Below are positions 59,601 through 62,627 of a stretch of DNA of 64,000 bases, piece by piece. The stretch is from Balaenoptera acutorostrata. Lineage: Eukaryota; Chordata; Mammalia; Artiodactyla; Balaenopteridae. Location of the stretch: assembly GCF_949987535.1 (NCBI RefSeq), contig NC_080066.1, positions 95,003,600-95,067,599 on the forward strand, written 5' to 3'. How positions within the stretch are numbered: the stretch's first letter is position 1; the number at the start of each line of letters is the position of its first letter. Below the pieces are notes generated by a model. The model did no database searches, was not told where the DNA came from, and worked only from the letters and a program-made list of their open reading frames with translations. Position numbers and translations under genes: made by a program.

Positions 59601-61845
59601 ATCCCCAAATGTGATGCCAACATCCTGGATACCACAGTGGTGAAGCCAGGGTCATGGCTGTCCAATACTTTCCGCAACATCCTCACCTACCGGGGCTTTG
59701 TGTCTGAGTTCCACAACTTCCTGCTGGGGCTGCAGCTGCACACTGACTACCACCAAAATGGCCAGTTCTCCACATGGAAAGGTAACCCTACCTGCTGCCC
59801 CTTGAGGCCTACCTCTGTTTAGAGGAAGGGGAAGTGGATGTGGAGGGAGAAAGGATGAGAAAACTCCTCTGCCCATGTTCATTGGGCCAAGTGGCAGACT
59901 CTCCCCACAGTGTATTCTACATCTGGTGAAGCCTTGAACAACGGGTGGAGTGGTGGTGTATTTAATTAATTGAATCTGTACAATGACTCTATACAGCATC
60001 TGTATAACAATCCCAGCAGGTAGAAGTTGGCCCCATTTTTTTTTTTTTAATATTTATTTATTTATTTGGTTGCACCGGGTCTTATTTATTTATTTATTTT
60101 TATATTTATTTTTGGCTGTGTTGGGTCTTCGTTTCTGCGCGAGGGCTTTCTCCAGTTGCGGCAAGCGGGGGCCACTCTTCATCGTGTTGCGCGGGCCTCT
60201 CACCATCGCGGCCTCTCTTGTTGCGGAGCACAAGCTCCAGACGCGCAGGCTCAGTAGCTGTGGCTCACGGGCCCAGTTGCTCCACGGCATGTGGGATCTT
60301 CCCAGACCAGGGCTCGAACCCGTGTCCCCCGCATTAGCAGGCAGATTCTCAACCACTGTGCCACCAGGGAAGCCCGGCCCCATTTTACAGTTGGGGAAAT
60401 GTGGGCCTTGACTTTCTACAGTTGTGTTCTGGGGACACCTTTTTTTTTTTTTCTTCTTCATTTAAAAAAAAAATAGGGTTTCCCTGGTGGCACAGTGGTT
60501 GAGAGTCTGCCTGCCAATGCAGGGGACACGGGTTCGAGCCCTGGTCTGGGAAGATCCCACATGCCGCAGAGCAGCTGGGCCCGTGAGCCACAGCTGCTGA
60601 GCCTGCGCGTTTGGAGCTTGTGCTCTGCAACAAGAGGGGCTGTGACGGTGAGGGGCCCACGCACCGCGATGAGGGGTGGCCCCTGCTCGCCGCAACTAGA
60701 GGAAGCCCTCGCATAGAAAGTGAAGACCCAACACAGGCCAAAATAAATAAATAAATAAATAAATAAATAAATTTTTTAAAATGTATTTATTTTATTTTAT
60801 TTATTTTTGGCTGCGTTGGGTCTTCGTTGCTGTGCGCGGGTTTTCTCTAGTTGCGGCAAGTGGGGGCTACTCTTCGTTGCAGTGCGCGGGCCTCTCGTTG
60901 CGGTGGCTTCTCTTGCGGCAGAGCACGGGCTCTAGGCACGCGGGCTTCAGCAGTTATGGCATGTGGGCTCAGTAGTTGTGGGGCAAAGGCTTAGTTGCTA
61001 CGCGGCATGTGGGATCTTCCCGGACCAGAGCTCGAACCCGTGTCCCCTGCATTGGCAGGCGGATTCTTAACCACTGCACCACCAGGGAAGCCCCTGGGGA
61101 CACCTTTTAATGTAAGTGCTGCCCCCGGAGTTGGGCAGGGATGGCCCAGCCCAAGCTCCTCCAAATGGTGAGTGGCAGAGCTGGCTCTTAAACTGTGGTC
61201 TTGCAGCTTCAACTCAGGACTTCGTCCCCACCCTGCTGAGGCTCTAAATTTGACTTTCCACCATCTTTGGTATTTTACTTGGCCACAGCCTGCAATGGCT
61301 GCTTGAGCCTGGGCTAATAATCTTTGTCCTCACTATCTGGGGCAGAAAAGGCAGCTGGCTCTGGGCCCATGGTTTGCACTAATTTATAGGATAGTCTTAA
61401 GCCCCTGCTACACCACAAATTCTGTGGCTGAGCGTTAGTGGGCTTTCTGTGCATGTTCCATAAAAGACTTGCTAACCCCCCCAGGTAATGCTGTTCTTCT
61501 TCAGCCTACCCAGGGGTACACTGGGACTCACCGGGCACCCTGACCGAGGGGAGGGCTGGAGGCCAGGCTGAAGTGGATGAGCTCCGGGCAGGGCATCCCA
61601 TCCCCACCAGGTGCCTCTGACCATCTGCTGAGATCAGGGCGCCAAGGAGTAAGGATAACCACAAGCCTTGACTTTCAGACACGGTGCTGGATGGCTTCCC
61701 AAACCAGCTGACAGGGTCCGTGAAACACTTGTGCCTGCTGGACACTGCATTCTGCGTCAACTCCAGCTACCCGCCCATCCTCAGGCCGGAGAGAAAAGCT
61801 GACCTCATCATCCACCTCAATTACTGTGCTGGGTCCCAGACAAAG
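11037..61845 (+). CDS. PLA2G4E: Cytosolic phospholipase A2 epsilon / calcium-dependent N-acyltransferase, 18 of about 20 coding exons (3' end outside window)
   Basis: This entry gives the span of the split coding region; the exons are listed separately. Established knowledge: the enzyme moves the sn-1 acyl chain of a phospholipid to the amine of phosphatidylethanolamine, making N-acyl-PE precursors of acylethanolamides. It acts on the cytosolic face of plasma and endosomal membranes, is recruited by calcium through its C2 domain, and is stimulated by phosphatidylserine. Seen: 2199 coding bases give 733 codons without a stop, and every exon junction keeps phase. The order is a poorly conserved N-terminus (1-66), a C2 domain (about 70-190), a linker, then the catalytic domain (about 320 onward) with GGGIR at 379-383, nucleophile Ser411 in GLSGA and Asp699 in LLDTAF. 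The N-terminus ([14 protein letters not shown]), [18 protein letters not shown] and WSSKNLE match PLA2G4E rather than PLA2G4D, F or B. The polybasic C-terminal tail is not in the window. Confidence 0.96.
11485..11560 (-). repeat. MIR core fragment
   Basis: 'gatgaaactgaggctcagtg' and 'aaggtcacacagctagtca' match the reversed MIR core. Confidence 0.6.
12650..12785 (+). repeat. MIR SINE remnant
   Basis: 'gagagcgtgggctgtgaaat', 'ctgtgacctcagaccagttc' and 'cttaacctctcagacttcac' are in MIR order. Confidence 0.65.
13882..14490 (+). repeat. Ancient interspersed repeat, family not named
   Basis: It starts 'ccttgaacaaatatttatca' and continues with 'cttacattctaatgggggag', 'agtgcaaaggccctgaggtg' and 'ggagccactggaagcttcta'. 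The same block order recurs near 20.0-20.7 kb and 36.9-37.4 kb, so this is a dispersed old element. Confidence 0.5.
15185..15560 (+). repeat. L2 LINE remnant
   Basis: 'cttcccttcctggaatgccc', 'aggcccagctcaaagctcat' and the following Pro/Leu-rich sequence follow the 3' part of L2. Confidence 0.55.
15635..16002 (-). mobile_element. CHR-type SINE
   Basis: Poly(T), 'ggctacgttgggtcttcgtt', then the reversed head 'accaccagggaagtcc'. The target duplication, CCCCGAAATTCGTCTT against CCCCAAAATACGTCTT, has two differences. Confidence 0.93.
16225..16750 (+). mobile_element. Old L1 3' end
   Basis: 'ctttattcataattgctgaa', 'tacacagcaatgaaaaag', 'agatcagtggttccctgagg' and 'attatacctcagtaaagttg' are the standard order of L1MB/MC 3' ends. 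Decayed. Confidence 0.7.
18240..18584 (+). repeat. L2 LINE remnant
   Basis: 'tttgctcatgctgtttcatc', 'gaaatgctctttcctgggtc' and 'ttgtgagctccttgggcaga' follow L2 order. Confidence 0.6.
18585..18775 (-). repeat. MIR SINE remnant
   Basis: 'caaccaccctatgaggtagg', 'cagatggagaaactcaggct' and 'agaacaagtgttcaaatcca' are reversed MIR. Confidence 0.7.
19301..19590 (-). mobile_element. L1 3' UTR insertion
   Basis: 'attgaagtatagttgattta' through 'ttccctgtgctatacagcag' to 'gtaaccataaatttg'. Imperfect target duplication TTACTCACTGTATGTT / TTACTCATTCTATGTT. Confidence 0.8.
19735..19930 (+). repeat. MIR SINE remnant
   Basis: 'ccctgtcacttactatggtg', 'aaaatgagataataatagta' and 'cattcaatagatggtagcca' follow MIR. 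Confidence 0.7.
20015..20760 (+). repeat. Ancient interspersed repeat, same family as 13.9 kb
   Basis: 'ccagcaatgttcctgccctg', 'aaagggtggtcagggcaggg', 'gacacttgagcagagccatg' and 'agcaggaagaccagttaggc' follow the block order of the copy at 13.9 kb. Confidence 0.5.
21486..21786 (-). mobile_element. CHR-type SINE nested in L1
   Basis: Flanked by AACAATCTGTTCTTTT starting at about 21470 and at 21787. The reversed head 'gccaccagggaagccc' is at the right end. Confidence 0.92.
21991..22319 (-). mobile_element. CHR-type SINE nested in L1
   Basis: Flanked by CTTTACTGTTATTTT at about 21976-21990 and 22321-22335. Confidence 0.92.
22454..22827 (-). mobile_element. CHR-type SINE nested in L1, with (TTTTG)n tail
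   Basis: Flanked by TTTCTATGT at 22445-22453 and 22828-22836. The tail carries several TTTTG units, an A-tail microsatellite. Confidence 0.9.
22854..23152 (+). mobile_element. CHR-type SINE nested in L1
   Basis: Flanked by perfect AAATCTGGCAACA at 22841-22853 and 23153-23165. The perfect duplication indicates a young insertion. Confidence 0.94.
24800..25510 (+). repeat. L2 LINE remnant, split by a SINE
   Basis: 'gatcatgtcactgtcctgct', 'gatggctccccattgcctag', 'caagacccagctcagatgct' and 'ccatgaagccttctcatgcc' are L2 landmarks on both sides of the SINE. Confidence 0.8.
24935..25133 (-). mobile_element. Shorter CHR-1-like SINE
   Basis: About 200 bp, with a different body from the other SINEs ('ggctgctccaggtcttagtt', 'gcatgcagtatctagttccc') but the same tRNA-like head. 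Target duplication AAAGCACACCTCTTA / AAAGCACGCCTTTTA. Confidence 0.85.
28498..28690 (+). repeat. MIR SINE remnant
   Basis: 'gtggatctgcatctgagtcc', 'ctgggctgcgtgacccc' and 'gataatagtaccttcctcag' are in MIR order. Confidence 0.65.
30020..30225 (+). repeat. MIR SINE remnant
   Basis: 'gaacatgggcttaagaatta', 'tctgtaaagcaaggctaata' and 'cacttagcatttggaagaca' follow MIR. Confidence 0.65.
31030..31200 (+). mobile_element. Old L1 3' terminus
   Basis: 'gtgtgatgatggataactaa', 'atcattatgttgtatacctc' and 'atacaatgttatatgtcaat' are the end of an L1MA/MB element. Confidence 0.65.
31266..31573 (-). mobile_element. Solo LTR, antisense to PLA2G4E
   Basis: Read on the minus strand it starts TGTCAGAAGAGAG and ends GGTAACA. 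In proper LTR order it has a TATA-like box (CCTATAAAAGGG) and then an AATAAA signal ('ctgcaataaactttcctctg'). No matching target duplication is visible (GTAA against AGAA), so the boundaries are provisional. No internal genes are seen. Confidence 0.6.
31850..32200. promoter_or_regulatory. CpG-rich block, candidate CpG island or alternative promoter
   Basis: I count roughly 27 CpG in about 350 bp of GC-rich sequence, including three consecutive CCCCG units (Sp1-like) at 32176-32193. CpG is sparse in most of the surrounding intron. It lies 1.05 kb upstream of exon 2. A 52-codon frame starts at an ATG with good context (GCAGCCATGG) near 31968, but I see no splice from it to exon 2 and do not claim it is translated. 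Confidence 0.45.
32391..32741 (-). mobile_element. CHR-type SINE
   Basis: 'ggctgcgttgggtcttcgtt' to the reversed head 'taccagggaagtccc'. The flanks CCCAACGTTATATTTT and CCCAATATTATTTT are an imperfect target duplication. Confidence 0.9.
33251..33323 (+). CDS. PLA2G4E: PLA2G4E coding exon 2 (start of C2 domain)
   Basis: Acceptor ...ATCCACAG and donor G|GTAAGT. The exon starts in phase 0 and leaves one base (phase 1). It encodes [20 protein letters not shown], the first C2 beta strand and the lead into calcium-binding loop 1. The sequence is strongly diagnostic of PLA2G4E. Confidence 0.95.
33411..33471. repeat. 61 bp alternating purine-pyrimidine tract
   Basis: (TG)n with two copies of TGCGCATGCG and a final (CG)n run; strict alternation over the whole length. 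It starts 88 bp after the exon 2 donor site. Confidence 0.95.
36930..37440 (+). repeat. Ancient interspersed repeat with inserted TG run
   Basis: 'gagccactaaaggatcttaa' and 'gagtgacatggtcagatggg' match the block order of the copies at 13.9 and 20.0 kb. A TG microsatellite (37109-37159) has grown inside it. Confidence 0.5.
37109..37159. repeat. (TG)n microsatellite
   Basis: About 50 bases of uninterrupted TG. Confidence 0.97.
38946..39082 (+). CDS. PLA2G4E: PLA2G4E coding exon 3 (C2 domain)
   Basis: Acceptor CGGACAG and donor AAG|GTGAGA. The first two bases complete the split codon from exon 2, giving Ala. The exon encodes [13 protein letters not shown], then [15 protein letters not shown]. 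The Asp in QTD and the Asn-Pro-x-Trp-Asn-Glu stretch are typical C2 calcium-loop and strand positions. It ends in phase 0. Confidence 0.95.
39191..40737 (-). mobile_element. 5'-truncated L1 (3' UTR and ORF2 C-terminal part, broken)
   Basis: 1.5 kb of reversed L1. The 3' UTR is at the left, then ORF2 C-terminal sequence encoding [18 protein letters not shown], in several broken frames. Flanked by ATGACTATTTGTCTTT at 39171-39186 and 40738-40753. Confidence 0.9.
40754..41109 (-). mobile_element. CHR-type SINE inserted in the L1 target duplication
   Basis: 'ggctgcatttggtcctcgtt' to the reversed head 'atcaccagggaagtcc'. CTATTTGTCTTT follows at 41110, a third copy of the target already used by the L1. 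Confidence 0.92.
42675..42806 (+). CDS. PLA2G4E: PLA2G4E coding exon 4 (C2 domain)
   Basis: Acceptor CTCCCCTAG and donor GAG|GTGGGT; 44 whole codons, phase 0 to 0. It encodes [15 protein letters not shown], with the acidic loop 3 of the C2 domain, then [13 protein letters not shown] and KTHVKFPLN. Confidence 0.95.
42925..43135 (+). repeat. MIR SINE remnant
   Basis: 'gttcaaatcccagcgctttg', 'agctctgtgaccctgcagaa' and 'atgataatacctaccacaca' follow MIR. Confidence 0.75.
43245..43375 (+). repeat. Ancient interspersed repeat fragment
   Basis: 'cattcaacaagtatttgaat' then 'ccaggcactgttctgtgcac', the 5' part of the family seen at 13.9 kb. Confidence 0.5.
43845..43885 (+). CDS. PLA2G4E: PLA2G4E coding exon 5 (small, end of C2 domain)
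   Basis: A 41-base exon with acceptor CCCTGCAG and donor GAG|GTGAGT. It encodes [13 protein letters not shown] and leaves two bases. The peptide and phase match the exon that follows PLNTE in this family. Confidence 0.93.
43886..45813 (+). other. PLA2G4E: Intron 5 of PLA2G4E
   Basis: 1.9 kb. Unique sequence to about 44.7 kb, then an AT-rich stretch (44.75-44.83 kb) with short runs of 'aaattaaaat', and a plus-strand L1 3' end with target duplications just before exon 6. Confidence 0.75.
45499..45770 (+). mobile_element. 5'-truncated L1 3' UTR insertion in intron 5
   Basis: 'tagagaacaaacttgtggtt' to 'cttcaataaaataaat'. Target duplication AAGAATGATATGACT / AAGAACGATATGACT. It ends about 30 bp before exon 6. 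Confidence 0.88.
45814..45856 (+). CDS. PLA2G4E: PLA2G4E coding exon 6 (small)
   Basis: A 43-base exon with a pyrimidine-rich acceptor TTTTTCAG and donor GTG|GTAATT. One base completes the Ser codon; then [14 protein letters not shown]. It lies about 30 bp after the end of an L1 insertion that occupies intron 5. Confidence 0.92.
46359..46419 (+). CDS. PLA2G4E: PLA2G4E coding exon 7
   Basis: Acceptor TTTGTTTCAG and donor AAAA|GTGAGC. It encodes [20 protein letters not shown], a basic segment following the C2 domain, and ends in phase 1. Confidence 0.92.
47142..47186. repeat. Degenerate (AC)n repeat
   Basis: AC units broken by ACAT and ACAA steps, in intron 7. Confidence 0.85.
47385..47545 (+). 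CDS. PLA2G4E: PLA2G4E coding exon 8 (linker region)
   Basis: Acceptor CTCTTCCAG and donor GAG|GTAGGA. It encodes [17 protein letters not shown]..., then a Cys-rich part [18 protein letters not shown] and [11 protein letters not shown]. This linker is one of the less conserved parts of the protein. By recall it is a few residues shorter around the Cys-rich part than the human form. That needs an alignment. Confidence 0.92.
47636..47722 (+). CDS. PLA2G4E: PLA2G4E coding exon 9
   Basis: Acceptor CTTCCAG and donor GTG|GTGAGG; 29 whole codons. It encodes [20 protein letters not shown] and then DGQAVTLPV. The intron before it is only 90 bp. Confidence 0.9.
48010..48085. repeat. G-rich minisatellite (GGAGGGGGC-type units)
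   Basis: At least eight consecutive units of about 8-10 bp, each with a run of five or six G on the plus strand, in intron 9. It ends about 90 bp before exon 10. Confidence 0.92.
48176..48213 (+). CDS. PLA2G4E: PLA2G4E coding exon 10 (38 bases)
   Basis: Acceptor TTCCCAG and donor CTG|GTAAAG. It encodes [12 protein letters not shown] and leaves two bases. The ELHMKSTP stretch identifies it. A G-rich minisatellite ends about 85 bp upstream of this small exon. Confidence 0.88.
48250..48880 (-). mobile_element. Old L1 ORF2-region fragment
   Basis: 'tgatttgcatttccctgatg', 'catttgtatatcttcttcgg' and 'ttctttgtatattctagata' are the reverse of the ORF2 C-terminal region. No intact frame. Confidence 0.8.
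48890..49095 (+). repeat. MIR SINE remnant
   Basis: 'gtccttggtcaagttattaa', 'ctcagtttttctcatctgta' and 'gatccagtgagataacacat' follow MIR. Confidence 0.75.
49845..50030 (-). repeat. MIR SINE remnant
   Basis: 'ccccattttacagatgagaa' and 'cccaaggtcacaaaggtgat' are reversed MIR core. It ends about 55 bp before exon 11. Confidence 0.7.
50086..50221 (+). CDS. PLA2G4E: PLA2G4E coding exon 11 (start of catalytic domain)
   Basis: Acceptor CCCCACAG and donor GAG|GTGGGT. It encodes [20 protein letters not shown], then [22 protein letters not shown]. This is the helix that precedes the oxyanion strand in group IV phospholipases. It ends in phase 0. Confidence 0.95.
50632..50683. repeat. 52 bp alternating purine-pyrimidine tract
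   Basis: ATGTATGCGCACGCACGCGC followed by (AC)n; strict alternation throughout, in intron 11. Confidence 0.93.
51523..51659 (+). CDS. PLA2G4E: PLA2G4E coding exon 12 (oxyanion hole and nucleophile)
   Basis: Acceptor TGCCCCCAG and donor CTG|GTAAGG. It encodes [20 protein letters not shown] and ends with [11 protein letters not shown] split across the junction. GGG at residues 379-381 forms the oxyanion hole and Arg383 is the conserved active-site arginine. The nucleophile serine is TCA at 51646-51648, in GLSGA, a variant of the family GLSGS. Confidence 0.97.
51795..51960 (+). repeat. MIR SINE remnant
   Basis: 'agctgtgtgaccttgggaat', 'gtcaagtggggatagtaata' and 'catggggttgttgtgagatg' are well-preserved MIR. 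Confidence 0.8.
52690..52890 (-). repeat. MIR SINE remnant
   Basis: 'gctcattttacagctggaga' and 'agagctgggatttcaaccca' are reversed MIR. Confidence 0.75.
53500..53575 (+). repeat. MIR 5' fragment
   Basis: 'gtggcagagtgggaagagtc', 'tggaatcagcaaagcctggg' and 'tgctggccccagcacttact' are the MIR head. It directly abuts a reversed MIR. Confidence 0.6.
53576..53815 (-). repeat. MIR SINE remnant
   Basis: 'acagatgggaaaactgaggt', 'tgcccagatcacatggctgg' and 'tggttttgaacccaggaaga' are reversed MIR. Confidence 0.8.
54020..54242 (+). CDS. PLA2G4E: PLA2G4E coding exon 13 (catalytic domain)
   Basis: Acceptor TCTCTCCAG and donor GAG|GTAGGT. It completes the Trp codon after GLSGAT, then reads [17 protein letters not shown], the run that follows the nucleophile elbow, through [16 protein letters not shown]. 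It ends in phase 0. Confidence 0.96.
55330..55600 (+). repeat. Ancient interspersed repeat and MIR fragment
   Basis: 'cattcattctttcaacaaaa' and 'gccaggaactgtgctagaca' start an old repeat. 'gacagggtttgaattctggc' near 55545 is a MIR head fragment. Confidence 0.5.
56688..56802 (+). CDS. PLA2G4E: PLA2G4E coding exon 14 (catalytic domain)
   Basis: Acceptor TTCCACACAG and donor AGAG|GTAACA. It encodes [19 protein letters not shown], then [19 protein letters not shown]. Phase 0 to 1. Confidence 0.95.
57346..57483 (+). CDS. PLA2G4E: PLA2G4E coding exon 15 (catalytic domain)
   Basis: Acceptor CGTGTGCAG and donor CTAG|GTGACT. It encodes [18 protein letters not shown], then [20 protein letters not shown], a very conserved block of group IV enzymes. 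It ends in phase 1. Confidence 0.97.
57484..58923 (+). other. PLA2G4E: Intron 15 of PLA2G4E
   Basis: 1.4 kb, mostly unique. A MIR remnant lies at 58.36-58.54 kb, with a short opposite-strand MIR piece near 58.57-58.62 kb. Confidence 0.7.
58355..58545 (+). repeat. MIR SINE remnant
   Basis: 'acttgaactctggctcctca', 'tgttctcatctgtaaattgg' and 'ttcaaatgggtcaatgtatg' follow MIR. Confidence 0.7.
58924..59031 (+). CDS. PLA2G4E: PLA2G4E coding exon 16 (catalytic domain)
   Basis: Acceptor CTCCCTAG and donor ATCG|GTGGGT. It encodes [20 protein letters not shown], then [16 protein letters not shown]. It ends in phase 1. Confidence 0.96.
59578..59781 (+). CDS. PLA2G4E: PLA2G4E coding exon 17 (catalytic domain)
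   Basis: Acceptor CCCCTGCAG and donor AAAG|GTAACC. It encodes [20 protein letters not shown], then [20 protein letters not shown] and [20 protein letters not shown]. It ends in phase 1. Confidence 0.96.
60040..60375 (-). mobile_element. CHR-type SINE in intron 17
   Basis: Flanked by perfect GGCCCCATTTT at 60029-60039 and 60376-60386. The T-rich end includes a short extra SINE-like piece ('ggttgcaccgggtctt') before the main body. Confidence 0.93.
60477..60776 (+). mobile_element. CHR-type SINE inside the tail of the next SINE
   Basis: 'gggtttccctggtggcacag' to an (aaat)n tail. It lies between the poly(T) at 60438-60450 and the body of the reverse SINE that follows. Confidence 0.93.
60781..61094 (-). 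mobile_element. CHR-type SINE, reverse partner
   Basis: 'ggctgcgttgggtcttcgtt' to the reversed head 'accaccagggaagcccc'. CTGGGGACACCTTTT at about 60429 and 61095 brackets both this and the preceding SINE, showing that this one came first. Confidence 0.93.
61679..61845 (+). CDS. PLA2G4E: PLA2G4E coding exon 18 (catalytic aspartate; GC donor)
   Basis: Acceptor GACTTTCAG. It encodes [20 protein letters not shown], then [20 protein letters not shown] and [16 protein letters not shown]. The catalytic Asp is GAC at 61741-61743, 288 residues after the nucleophile serine. The exon end is set by homology (SQTK) and phase 0. It is followed by GCAAGT rather than GT, so the donor is a consensus GC donor, AAG|GCAAGT. 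Confidence 0.93.
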
Positions 61846-62095
61846 GCAAGTTCGGCAAAGAAAGGCTCCCGCCCCACTCCCCACAGGCTCCTAGACTTAG
61901 CATCAGAGAAGCTCAAGCCACTATCCCTGATGGAGGTTAGATGTCCAGACCTCAGGGGTGTAGCCCGCTGGCCCTCACGCAATGGGTTTACTAGATTTAC
62001 TGAGCTAATTCCAATTTTATTCTTACATTTGAGCATTTCCCATATTTGGCAATTCTTTAGCTGCAAAGAAAAAAAGAGTTTAAAAAGTAACCTTA

Positions 62096-62409
62096 GGGCT
62101 TCCCTGGTGGCACAGTGGTTGAGAACCCACCTGCCAACTCAGGGGACACGGGTTCGAGCCCTGGTCCAGGAAGAACCCACATGCCGTGGAGCAACTAAGC
62201 CTGTGTGCTACAACTACCGAGCCTGTGCTCTAGAGCCCGCGAGCCATAACTGCTGAGCCCACAAGCCACAACTACTGAAGCCTGCATGCCTAGAGCCTGT
62301 GCTCTGCAACAAAAGAAGCCACCGCAGTGAGAAGCCCGCACACAGCAATGAAGACCCAATGCAGCCAAAAATAAATAAATACATAAATTTATTTAAAAAA
62401 TAATAATAA
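62096..62409 (+). mobile_element. CHR-type SINE in intron 18
   Basis: 'gggcttccctggtggcacag' through box B 'gggttcgagccctgg' to an (aaat)n tail. TAACCTTA flanks both sides. Confidence 0.92.
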
Positions 62410-62627
62410 TAACCTTAATAGAGCCCAGTCAATTGTAAAGTTTTGTACCACTTCAGGAGCTTGTAATCCTATTTTCAAAGTGATCACATGGTCTCCCCAC
62501 TTCCAGGAAGTATGAGCCTCCATGTAATTACACCGAAGAGGTAGAACCAGAGATTTTTATTTATTTTTATTTATTTCCTTTTGAAAAGTTCTGGATTTTC
62601 AAGGGAAAGAAACTGGTTTTTGGTCTA

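Larger units (their letters stand above)
59782..61678 (+). other. PLA2G4E: Intron 17 of PLA2G4E
   Basis: 1.9 kb dominated by three young SINEs (minus, plus, minus) between 60.04 and 61.09 kb. The remainder is unique sequence. Confidence 0.8.

Noticed and set aside
61846..62256. In-frame continuation of exon 18 through a SINE
   Set aside because: The protein family continues differently after SQTK and a consensus GC donor sits at that point. It is kept only as an alternative if splicing fails.
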